From: Priestia megaterium
GTDB taxonomy: Bacteria > Bacillota > Bacilli > Bacillales > Bacillaceae_H
DNA: 64,000 nucleotides
Direction: 5' to 3'
NCBI GenBank assembly: GCA_008180335.1
Contig: VTEF01000001.1
Location: forward strand, 622,636 to 686,635
Part shown: positions 45,212 to 54,205 of the stretch, piece by piece
Numbering within the stretch: the stretch's first letter is position 1
Layout: every line of letters starts with the position of its first letter
The notes under the pieces: model-generated
Seen by the model: only the letters and a program-made list of their open reading frames with translations
Told to the model about the DNA's origin: nothing
The model's database searches: none
Program-made: the position numbers and the translations under genes

Positions 45212-45861
45212 AAAATTTCAGAAAAGAAATCGCAACACAATTAATTGATATTGAGGCTGTAAGCTTACGACCTAATGAACCTTTTACTTGGGCATCGGGT
45301 ATTAAATCACCTATTTATTGTGATAATCGCTTAACATTATCTTATCCGAAAGTACGTAAAGAAATTGCCAAAGGGTTGCAAAATTTAATTAAAATGTATT
45401 TTGCAAGTGTCGAAGTAGTAGCTGGTACAGCAACGGCTGGTATTCCACATGCTGCGTGGGTAAGTGAGGCATTAGAATTGCCAATGTGCTACGTTCGAAG
45501 TAAAGCCAAAGGACACGGCCGAGGAAATCAAATTGAAGGAAAAGTAGAAAAAGGTCACAAAGTGGTTGTCATTGAAGATTTAATTTCAACAGGCGGAAGT
45601 GTGCTGACGGCAGTGAAAGCTTTAAAAGAACAAGGCTGTGAAGTATTAGGGGTTGTATCCATCTTTACATATGAGCTTGAAAAAGCGCGCCAATTGTTTA
45701 AAGAAGAAAATCTGCAAGTATACTCTTTGACGGATTATTCTACGTTAGTCGAAGCTGCTAATGAAGCAGGATATATTCAGGAAGAAGCACTTAATAAATT
45801 GTTTAAGTGGAGAGAAAACCCAGCTGACCCTGCTTGGATGACATCTGAAGAATCTGTATAA
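45208..45861 (+). CDS. pyrE: Orotate phosphoribosyltransferase
   Basis: This 217-residue enzyme joins orotate and PRPP to form OMP. The substrate loop [16 protein letters not shown] (about residues 23-38), [16 protein letters not shown] and the PRPP motif [18 protein letters not shown] are present. The ATG at 45208 overlaps the pyrF stop (ATGA), with AAAGGAGAG inside pyrF upstream. It is the last gene of the pyr operon. In B. subtilis a cysH sulfate-assimilation operon follows; here rqcH is next. Confidence 0.97.
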
Positions 45862-45894
45862 AAAATCCCTTTCGCTATGAAAGGGATTTTCTCT
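45862..45894. terminator. Bidirectional terminator between pyrE and rqcH
   Basis: AAAATCCCTTTC pairs with GAAAGGGATTTT around a 5-base loop. A-rich sequence on the left and T-rich on the right let it act in both directions for the convergent genes. Confidence 0.88.
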
Positions 45895-45917
45895 ATAATA
45901 CGTCAATTACTCATAAC

Positions 45918-47630
45918 TTAGGATTGACGCAGCTTTAAAACTAGTTCTTCGTTTGGTGTTACATAGACTGTCTGTTGCTGATCGTATGTAACGAACCCAG
46001 GTTTTGCTCCGCTTGGTTTTTTGACATGTCGAATCTTTGTAAAGTCGACTGGCACAGAACTTGAGTTCTTCGCTTTACTAAAGTAAGCAGCAAGATGTGC
46101 TGCTTCTAGGATGGTTTGCTCTGTCGGCTCTTGAGCGCGAATGACAACATGTGAGCCCGGAATATCTTTTGTATGTAACCATACATCGTCTCTAGCAGCT
46201 AATCGATTCGTTAAATACTCATTCTGTTTATTGTTTTTACCAACTAAAATAGTAGTTCCATCGCTTGCTTTGTATTGTTCAAGTGTTGGTGTTGAATTTT
46301 TTAGTTTTTTAGTTTTTTTACTTTGGCGATTACGCAAATATCCTTCTTCTACAAGTTCCTCTCGGATTTCAGCAATGTCTTTATGAGAAGCAGTTTCCAT
46401 TTGCTGAATAAGCGAATCAAAATATTGTACTTCGTCATTTGCTTTTTCAATTTGTTCCATGACAACCGCAACGGAATTTTTTGCTTTTTGGTACTTTGTA
46501 AAATAACTCTGAGCATTTTGGGAAGGTGTTTTCTGTGGGTCTAATTGAATTGTTATCATCCCGCCATTTTCATCATAATAATTTAAAACTTCAATTTGTG
46601 AATCACCTTTTTTCACCATGTGCAAGTGAGAGGTAAGCAATTCTCCGGCTAGCTGATACTCGGATGCTTTTTCAGCATTTTGAAGAGTTTTTTCTAGCTT
46701 TTTAATTTTCTTTTCATTTTTCTTTTTTTCATTTGCAACAAATTGTACGAGATCATTTGCTTGCTGTTTAACACGGTCTCGTTCTGCTTTTCCATAATAA
46801 TAGCGGTCTAACAGTTCACTAATGGTATGAAATGTTTTTTCTTCCCCGTGTAAATGAGTTAAACGTGTTAAGTAAAAATAATCCTTCTCTTTGGCAGTTG
46901 TTAGAGTTGGTTTAAAGTGTCCGTTTTGAATATCACTCATCATTTCGACGAACGCAATTGGAAGCGTTGTGCGATTAGCTAACCCAGCACGGTGAACAAT
47001 TTCATTAGCAATTAAAGGTGATAAGCCGGCAAACGTTTGAACAAGCTGGTTTGCTAATTTACCACTGTTAAAGTCTAGTTTTTTTGCAACGGTTTCTTGA
47101 TCTGCTTCAAATGGGTGAAGTTTTTCTTGACTTGGCGGCAATACATAAGCTGCACCTGGTAACAAGGTGCGATGTCGATTTAACGACATTGGAATATGCT
47201 TAATGCTGTCAATAATGATTTGTTTCTCTTTATCAACGAGTACAATATTGCTATGTCGCCCCATGACTTCAATAATGAGCTGTTTATATGTAACATCCCC
47301 AATTTCATTGCGTCCTTTTGCTTCAATCACGAGTATGCGATCTAATCCGAGCTGATACACTTGTTCAATGATGCTGCCTTCTAGATGTTTGCGTAACAAC
47401 ATACAGAACATCGGCGGTTCAGCAGGGTTTTCATAAGGTTCATTGGTGAAATGAACACGTGCATAATTAGGGTGGGCTGAAATCAGCAATTTTCGGTTTT
47501 CACCTTTGGCACGAATCTGTAAAATAAGTTCATTTGGAAATGGTTGATATATTTTAGAGATCCGACTAGATTTTAGTTCATCGGTTAATTCATGTAAGAT
47601 TCCATATGTAAAAATTCCATCAAATGACAT
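45918..47630 (-). CDS. rqcH: Ribosome quality control protein RqcH (NEMF/Tae2/FbpA family)
   Basis: This 570-residue protein binds stalled 50S-peptidyl-tRNA complexes and recruits tRNA-Ala to add alanine tails that mark the peptide for degradation. The N-terminal NFACT-N domain begins [19 protein letters not shown]; a central coiled coil lies around residues 285-430; the NFACT-R (DUF814) domain follows with [12 protein letters not shown] and [18 protein letters not shown] chose the start at 47630, preceded by AAGGATG, rather than the frame start at 47708. It is the only gene on the - strand. Older annotations call it a fibronectin-binding protein. Confidence 0.93.
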   Translation of the reverse strand: MSFDGIFTYGILHELTDELKSSRISKIYQPFPNELILQIRAKGENRKLLISAHPNYARVHFTNEPYENPAEPPMFCMLLRKHLEGSIIEQVYQLGLDRILVIEAKGRNEIGDVTYKQLIIEVMGRHSNIVLVDKEKQIIIDSIKHIPMSLNRHRTLLPGAAYVLPPSQEKLHPFEADQETVAKKLDFNSGKLANQLVQTFAGLSPLIANEIVHRAGLANRTTLPIAFVEMMSDIQNGHFKPTLTTAKEKDYFYLTRLTHLHGEEKTFHTISELLDRYYYGKAERDRVKQQANDLVQFVANEKKKNEKKIKKLEKTLQNAEKASEYQLAGELLTSHLHMVKKGDSQIEVLNYYDENGGMITIQLDPQKTPSQNAQSYFTKYQKAKNSVAVVMEQIEKANDEVQYFDSLIQQMETASHKDIAEIREELVEEGYLRNRQSKKTKKLKNSTPTLEQYKASDGTTILVGKNNKQNEYLTNRLAARDDVWLHTKDIPGSHVVIRAQEPTEQTILEAAHLAAYFSKAKNSSSVPVDFTKIRHVKKPSGAKPGFVTYDQQQTVYVTPNEELVLKLRQS

Positions 47631-47771
47631 ATTGTTCACATCCTTCAGTCTTTGGAGATTGTCCTGCATAAAAGTATAGCATTTTTTAGGACGAGTCTGA
47701 ATAAGCATACGATATAAGATTGTAACAATCTATGCGATCTATTTACAAATAAAAGGGTGTGAAGAGATGCA

Positions 47772-50450
47772 ATGAAATGGTATGAACTAAGTGAAAGAGC
47801 GGCACTAGAAGTAACAAAAACAGATAAAACACAAGGCTTAAGTGAAAAAGAAATAAAAATAAGGCAAAAAAAAGAAGGGTTTAATGAGCTAGCAGAAGGT
47901 GAGAAAAAGTCTGCTTTCCTTTTGTTTTTAGAACAATTTAAAGATTTTATGGTGCTTGTATTGCTAGCTGCTACACTAATTTCAGGATTACTCGGAGAAT
48001 ATATTGATGCAATTGCTATCATTGCAATTGTCATTATAAATGGATTTTTAGGTTTCTTTCAGGAAAGACGTGCAGAGAAATCATTGCATGCTTTAAAAGA
48101 GTTATCTGCTCCTCAAGTAATGGTATTACGAGAAGGAGAATGGTCAAAAATTGCTTCTAAAGATTTAGTAGTAGGCGATATTGTCAAGTTTGGAAGCGGA
48201 GACCGTATCGGCGCAGATATCCGTATTATTGATGCAAAAAGTCTAGAAATCGAAGAATCAGCTTTGACAGGTGAATCCGTCCCTGTTCCCAAACATACAG
48301 AAGCTTTACGCGGTGAAGAAATCCCTCTTGGTGATCAAGACAATATGGCATTTATGGGTACCCTTGTGACACGTGGAAGTGGGATAGGGGTTGTTGTTGG
48401 AATTGGTATGAAAACCGCAATGGGGCAAATCGCGGACCTATTACAAAATGCAGAGACGATGATTACACCATTGCAGCGAAAGCTAGAACAATTAGGGAAG
48501 ATTTTAATTATTGTAGCACTGGCGCTGACTGTGCTTGTTGTCGCAGTTGGTGTTTTGCAAGGCCATGATTTATACAGCATGTTTTTAGCTGGAGTATCAT
48601 TAGCAGTTGCTGCGATTCCCGAAGGTTTACCTGCCATTGTGACTGTTGCCTTATCACTTGGTGTTCAGCGGATGATTAAACAAAAATCCATCGTTAGAAA
48701 ATTGCCAGCAGTAGAGACACTTGGATGTGCGTCTGTTATTTGTTCAGACAAAACAGGTACACTCACGCAAAATAAAATGACTGTTACACATTTATGGTCA
48801 GGTGGAACAACATGGCATGTTTCGGGTACAGGATATGAACCAAATGGACTGTTCTCTCTTCAAGGTCAAGAAGTAAGGGTAAATAACGAAAAGCCTTTAC
48901 AGCAGCTGTTATTGTTCGGGCTGCTTTGTAATCAAACAACCATTACAAAAAGAGATGATGATTATGTCATTGATGGTGATCCAACAGAGGCTGCGTTACT
49001 TGTATCAGCCATGAAAGCAGGTTTTACAAAAGAAAATATAAAAGGCCAATTTAAAGTCATTGAAGAATTTCCATTTGATTCCACGCGAAAAATGATGAGC
49101 GTCATTATTGAAGATCCTAACAAAAAAAGATACGTTGTAACAAAAGGAGCTCCAGATGTTTTATTGGAGAAAAGTAAAAGCATTCTATGGGAAAATCGTC
49201 AACAATCGTTATCTGTTACGATTCATAGCGGAGTAAAACATGCTATTGATACACTAGCAGGGCAAGCATTACGTACAATTGCTATTGCGTATCGGTCAAT
49301 CGAGTCTTACGAAACAATTAGATTTGAACAGGAAGCAGAAAAAGAATTAACATTTCTTGGTTTACAGGGCATGATTGATCCGCCTAGGCCTGAAGTGAAG
49401 CAAGCTGTGAAAGAGTGCCGGGATGCGGGGATTAAAACGGTTATGATAACAGGTGACCATGTAATAACAGCCAAAGCTATTGCCAAGCAGCTCGGTATTT
49501 TACCACCAAGAGGGCAAGTACTGGATGGTTATACGCTGTCTAAAATGTCCCAGGAAGAACTTGAAGAGGTTGTAGATGATGTATATGTATATGCACGTGT
49601 ATCGCCAGAACATAAGCTGAAGATTGTAAAAGCTCTTCAAGCTAAAGATCATATTGTAGCGATGACAGGAGATGGGGTAAATGATGCTCCAGCCATTAAA
49701 GCGGCAGACATAGGAATTGCCATGGGCATTACGGGAACAGATGTTGCAAAAGAAGCTTCATCACTTATACTGTTAGATGATAACTTTGCTACAATTAAAT
49801 CAGCTATTAAAGAAGGAAGGAATATATACGAAAATATTCGTAAGTTTATTCGGTACTTGCTTGCTTCAAATGTTGGAGAGATTTTAGTTATGTTATTTGC
49901 TATGCTGCTAGCGCTCCCATTGCCATTAGTTCCTATTCAAATTTTATGGGTTAATTTAGTAACGGATGGCCTCCCTGCAATGGCTTTAGGATTAGATCAG
50001 CCTGAGGAGAATGTGATGAAAAGAAAGCCAAGGCATCCAAAAGAAGGAGTATTTGCAAGGGGATTAGGATGGAAGGTCATCAGCCGAGGATTTTTAATTG
50101 GCATAGCAACGTTAGCAGCGTTTATGATTGTCTATGACAATACGCCGGCAAATTTACAGTATGCACAGACGATTGCATTTGCAACACTCGTCATGGCTCA
50201 ATTAATTCATGTCTTCGATTGTCGCAGTGAGAAATCGGTATTTGATCGAAATCCTTTTGGAAATCTATATCTAGTTGGAGCGGTCATTTCGTCGATTTTA
50301 CTTATGCTTATTGTAATTTATTATCCGCCTTTACAACCTATTTTCCATACAATGGAAATTGCTCCGAGAGAGTGGTTAATTATTCTAGGTCTTGCAAGTA
50401 TTCCGACTTTTTTGCTAGCAGGTTCACTTTTAACAAGAAAAACTGGTTAA
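47772..50450 (+). CDS. yloB: P-type calcium-transporting ATPase
   Basis: This 892-residue P2A-type ATPase pumps cations, probably Ca2+, out of the cytoplasm. The cation ATPase N-terminal domain (MKWYELS...TQGLSEKE) is followed by TGES in the actuator domain, PEGLPAIVTVAL in membrane helix 4, the phosphorylation site DKTGTLTQNK (Asp near residue 329), KGAPDVLL, MITGDH and TGDGVNDAPA, then the C-terminal membrane helices. It resembles B. subtilis YloB, a sporulation-linked calcium ATPase. It is divergent from rqcH, with a 141-base intergenic region, and ends at a strong terminator. Confidence 0.94.
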   Translation: MKWYELSERAALEVTKTDKTQGLSEKEIKIRQKKEGFNELAEGEKKSAFLLFLEQFKDFMVLVLLAATLISGLLGEYIDAIAIIAIVIINGFLGFFQERRAEKSLHALKELSAPQVMVLREGEWSKIASKDLVVGDIVKFGSGDRIGADIRIIDAKSLEIEESALTGESVPVPKHTEALRGEEIPLGDQDNMAFMGTLVTRGSGIGVVVGIGMKTAMGQIADLLQNAETMITPLQRKLEQLGKILIIVALALTVLVVAVGVLQGHDLYSMFLAGVSLAVAAIPEGLPAIVTVALSLGVQRMIKQKSIVRKLPAVETLGCASVICSDKTGTLTQNKMTVTHLWSGGTTWHVSGTGYEPNGLFSLQGQEVRVNNEKPLQQLLLFGLLCNQTTITKRDDDYVIDGDPTEAALLVSAMKAGFTKENIKGQFKVIEEFPFDSTRKMMSVIIEDPNKKRYVVTKGAPDVLLEKSKSILWENRQQSLSVTIHSGVKHAIDTLAGQALRTIAIAYRSIESYETIRFEQEAEKELTFLGLQGMIDPPRPEVKQAVKECRDAGIKTVMITGDHVITAKAIAKQLGILPPRGQVLDGYTLSKMSQEELEEVVDDVYVYARVSPEHKLKIVKALQAKDHIVAMTGDGVNDAPAIKAADIGIAMGITGTDVAKEASSLILLDDNFATIKSAIKEGRNIYENIRKFIRYLLASNVGEILVMLFAMLLALPLPLVPIQILWVNLVTDGLPAMALGLDQPEENVMKRKPRHPKEGVFARGLGWKVISRGFLIGIATLAAFMIVYDNTPANLQYAQTIAFATLVMAQLIHVFDCRSEKSVFDRNPFGNLYLVGAVISSILLMLIVIYYPPLQPIFHTMEIAPREWLIILGLASIPTFLLAGSLLTRKTG

Positions 50451-50471
50451 ACTGTGATATAATTTGTTAAA

Positions 50472-50515
50472 GAAGCTGTCCTGATTGAGCCTCTGCTCGC
50501 AAAGGACAGCTTTTA
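50472..50515 (+). terminator. Rho-independent terminator after yloB
   Basis: AAGCTGTCCT pairs with AGGACAGCTT across a 20-base loop and is followed by TTT. Confidence 0.85.
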
Positions 50516-50604
50516 CCGTGTGAAAAAGAAGGTTTCTTTTCTTTTACTAATACTTTCTTTTATAATACTTTTTATGTAAGATGTACATAGTGGATGTGAT
50601 AACA

Positions 50605-51480
50605 ATGATAAGAAGCATGACAGGATTTGGCCGAGGACGAGCAGAGTCAGAAAAGCGCTCGGTAACAGTAGAGATGAAATCGGTAAACCATCGCTTTTGT
50701 GAAATTATCGTTCGAATGCCAAGACAATTGATTGAAATTGAAGATAAAATCAAAAAAATAATTCAAACATACATAAAACGTGGTAGAGTAGAAGTATTTG
50801 TTACTATTTCAGGTGAAGAAATTGCAAAAACAAAATTACAAACAGATTGGCAATTGCTTGATGAATATATGAGTGCGTTTGAGCAAATTCAAAATCGATA
50901 TCAACTTTCTCATTCTGTTCAAATGCAAGATGTTTTGCATATGCCCGAAGTAATGACAACATATGAAGAAGAAATTAACCATGCACCAATTCATAAGCTT
51001 GTGTTTGAAGCAGTAGAAACAGCAGTTAATCAGCTTTTTGAAATGCGTGAACAAGAAGGAACTGAGCTCTATCGCGATTTAGTAAAGTATCTACAAGATA
51101 TTCAACGTTTACGTGATGAAGTCGTAACATTAGCTCCAACAGTTGCGGAACAATATCAAGAAAAGATTAAAAAGAAGCTAACAGATTATTTAGAAGGAGC
51201 GTTTGACGAGCAACGAGTATTAACTGAAGTAGCTCTATTTGCAGAAAAAGCAGACATTAATGAAGAATTAACAAGAATTCAAAGTCATATTACTCAGTTC
51301 AGTCAAACCCTTGAGACAAATGATTCAGTAGGCAGAAAATTAGATTTTCTTGTTCAAGAGCTAAATCGGGAGATGAATACAATCGGTGCGAAGGCAAATA
51401 ACGGTAAAATTGCTCAATCTGTCATTAATATGAAAACGCAATTAGAGCGCATTAAAGAACAAGTTCAAAATATTGAATAG
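50605..51480 (+). CDS. yloC: YicC family endoribonuclease YloC
   Basis: This 291-residue protein has the YicC N-terminal signature MIRSMTGFGRGRAE, SVNHRFCEIIVRMPR and the C-terminal DUF1732 segment GRKLDFLVQELNREMNTIGAKA, with a helical middle. Family members are reported to be endoribonucleases; the target in Bacillus is not established. The frame opens at 50581 but the ATG at 50605 follows GGATGTGA and matches the family start. remA follows after 58 bases. Confidence 0.9.
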   Translation: MIRSMTGFGRGRAESEKRSVTVEMKSVNHRFCEIIVRMPRQLIEIEDKIKKIIQTYIKRGRVEVFVTISGEEIAKTKLQTDWQLLDEYMSAFEQIQNRYQLSHSVQMQDVLHMPEVMTTYEEEINHAPIHKLVFEAVETAVNQLFEMREQEGTELYRDLVKYLQDIQRLRDEVVTLAPTVAEQYQEKIKKKLTDYLEGAFDEQRVLTEVALFAEKADINEELTRIQSHITQFSQTLETNDSVGRKLDFLVQELNREMNTIGAKANNGKIAQSVINMKTQLERIKEQVQNIE

Positions 51481-51538
51481 TTTATAGTAGCCTTCATAAT
51501 AGACGGACACAATATATTGTACAATAGGGGGCTTTTTT

Positions 51539-52427
<889 letters not shown>

Positions 52428-52430
52428 ACA

Positions 52431-52646
52431 ATGCTTTATCCATCAATTGATTCATTAATGCAAAAATTAGATTCTAAATACACATTGGTAACAGTAGCTG
52501 CCAAACGTGCACGCCAACTGCAGCTTCATAATGATACGCCAATTGAAAAGCCGGTTTCTCATAAATTTGTAGGCTGTGCTTTAGAAGAAATTAACTCAGA
52601 ACAATTAGGATACACACACGTTGTGAAAAAAGAAGATTCTGAGTAA
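52431..52646 (+). CDS. rpoZ: DNA-directed RNA polymerase omega subunit
   Basis: This 71-residue omega subunit assists assembly of the beta' subunit. It begins [30 protein letters not shown], the conserved omega fold, and has KPVGHK-like [15 protein letters not shown] near the end. GGAGG at the end of gmk provides its ribosome site. A terminator follows directly. Confidence 0.95.
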   Translation: MLYPSIDSLMQKLDSKYTLVTVAAKRARQLQLHNDTPIEKPVSHKFVGCALEEINSEQLGYTHVVKKEDSE

Positions 52647-52661
52647 GAGTCATTGTGTTCA

Positions 52662-52697
52662 AAATAACAACCTATCAAGTAGGTTGTTATTTTTTTC
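52662..52697 (+). terminator. Rho-independent terminator after rpoZ
   Basis: AATAACAACCTA pairs with TAGGTTGTTATT around a 5-base loop and is followed by a long T-run. It separates yloC-rpoZ from the coaBC transcript. Confidence 0.93.
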
Positions 52698-52741
52698 TGT
52701 TTTAAAGAGCAGTCATCTTAATCAACTTCTATCTGTGAACA

Positions 52742-52750
52742 TGTTATAAT
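52742..52750 (+). promoter_or_regulatory. Putative extended -10 promoter of the coaBC leader
   Basis: TGTTATAAT is a perfect extended -10 element just downstream of the rpoZ terminator. The -35 region (TCAACT) is weak. It would give a leader of about 235 bases before coaBC. Confidence 0.5.
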
Positions 52751-52756
52751 ATTGAA

Positions 52757-52965
52757 ATTAAATAGCTAGCGTAGCTAAGTAAATGTATACAAAACAGAAA
52801 ACGAAGTGATCCTGTTTAGCCCGCTTTTAACGAACAGCATTTCACATCAGGATGATGAGAAAACAGGTGGGATAATAAAGGCCAAAGCGATAAGAGTCCG
52901 ATGGGTCTTAACGAATCATCAACGGAGATGAACATCCCTCTTGATTCAAGTATCACTTTATTTCA
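52757..52965 (+). ncRNA. Structured leader element upstream of coaBC (copy 2; homologous to murE leader)
   Basis: The outer helix is CCTGTTT (52811-52817) with AAACAGG (52861-52867), enclosing AGCCCGCTTT directly after its first strand and a CATCA/TGATG hairpin. It is followed by ATGGGTCTTAA (52901-52911), a hairpin GAATCA/TGATTC (52913-52918 with 52942-52947) with inner GG-GAT/ATCCC, and a tail AAGTATCACTTTATTTCA (52948-52965). Order, spacing and single-stranded blocks match the murE leader while helix strands differ but still pair. I do not recognise the family. The frame from ATG 52901 is open into coaBC, so an N-terminal extension is a less likely alternative. Confidence 0.55.
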
Positions 52966-52990
52966 GCAGATAATAGATGGGGGCATAGTG

Positions 52991-54205
52991 ATGAAAGGAA
53001 AACGAATTTTGGTATGCGTAAGCGGTGGAATTGCTGTGTATAAAGCCGCTGCTTTAACAAGTAAATTAGTACAAGCAGGAGCAGAAGTTAAGGTAATGAT
53101 GACGTCTTCAGCGTGTGAATTTGTCACACCGCTTACTTTTCAGGCGCTGTCGCGTAATCCCGTTTATACGGATACATTCGATGAGAAAGACCCGTCTGTT
53201 ATTGCTCATATTGATTTAGCAGACTGGCCGGATTTGATTCTTGTAGCGCCTGCAACAGCTAATATGATTGGCAAACTAGCAAATGGAATCGCAGATGAGA
53301 TGATTTCAACTACGTTATTAGCTGCTACTGCACCTGTTTTTATAGCACCGGCTATGAACGTTCATATGTATGATCATCCAGCAGTGCAGAAAAATATGCA
53401 AATATTAGCTTCATTCGGCTATTCGTTTGTCGAACCGGGTGAGGGGTATTTGGCTTGCGGATATGTAGGAAAAGGCAGACTTGAAGAGCCGGAAACAATT
53501 GTGGAATTGCTTCGTTCTTATTTTGAAAATGCACAAGTGAAATCTAAATTTTTAAAAGGAACTAACATGCTTGTAACTGCAGGTCCCACTGTCGAGAAGG
53601 TAGATCCAGTTCGATTTTTTACTAACCGTTCAACAGGTAAAATGGGATATGCCATTGCTGAAGAAGCAGCAAAAGCAGGTGCGAATGTGACACTTGTAAC
53701 AGGGCCAACCAACTTATCATATCCTTCAAATGTCACTGTTGTTCAAGTAGAAAGTGCCCAGCAGATGTTTGAAGAAGTAATGAAACGTTATCATGACATG
53801 CATGTTGTTATTAAAGCAGCAGCAGTAGCCGATTATCGTCCTAAATTTGTTCACGGACAAAAAATGAAAAAACAGCCTGGCGAAGCAGCTATTGAGCTTG
53901 AGCGCACGGTAGATATTCTTAAAACTTTAGGCGAACAAAAAGAACATCAGCTGTTAATTGGGTTTGCAGCAGAAACAGAACAAGTAGATATGTATGCACA
54001 AAAAAAACTAGTCAATAAAAATTTAGATATGATTGTAGCTAATAATGTAGCTTCTGCAGGTGCCGGGTTTGGAACTGATACAAATATTGTTACATTTTAT
54101 AAACGGAATGGAGACAGTAAAATGCTTCCTATCATGTCAAAGGCAGCGGTAGCAAACGAGTTGTTACTAGAAGTTAAAAGCTTGTTAGAAGGGTTATCTG
54201 AATGA
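52991..54205 (+). CDS. coaBC: Bifunctional phosphopantothenoylcysteine decarboxylase / phosphopantothenate--cysteine ligase
   Basis: This 404-residue enzyme performs two steps of coenzyme A synthesis. The CoaC flavoprotein domain (residues 1-180) has GGIAVYKAA, the motif APATANMIGKLANGIADE, PAMNVHMYDHPAVQ and the substrate-loop Cys in GYLACGYVGKGRLEEP. The CoaB domain has TAGPTVEKVDPVRFFTNRSTGKMG, ADYRP, the KKQPGE region and VGFAAETE-like IGFAAETE. I chose ATG at 52991 (MKGKRILVCVSGG), preceded by GGGGG. A conserved leader lies upstream. Its end overlaps priA by four bases. Confidence 0.95.
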   Translation: MKGKRILVCVSGGIAVYKAAALTSKLVQAGAEVKVMMTSSACEFVTPLTFQALSRNPVYTDTFDEKDPSVIAHIDLADWPDLILVAPATANMIGKLANGIADEMISTTLLAATAPVFIAPAMNVHMYDHPAVQKNMQILASFGYSFVEPGEGYLACGYVGKGRLEEPETIVELLRSYFENAQVKSKFLKGTNMLVTAGPTVEKVDPVRFFTNRSTGKMGYAIAEEAAKAGANVTLVTGPTNLSYPSNVTVVQVESAQQMFEEVMKRYHDMHVVIKAAAVADYRPKFVHGQKMKKQPGEAAIELERTVDILKTLGEQKEHQLLIGFAAETEQVDMYAQKKLVNKNLDMIVANNVASAGAGFGTDTNIVTFYKRNGDSKMLPIMSKAAVANELLLEVKSLLEGLSE

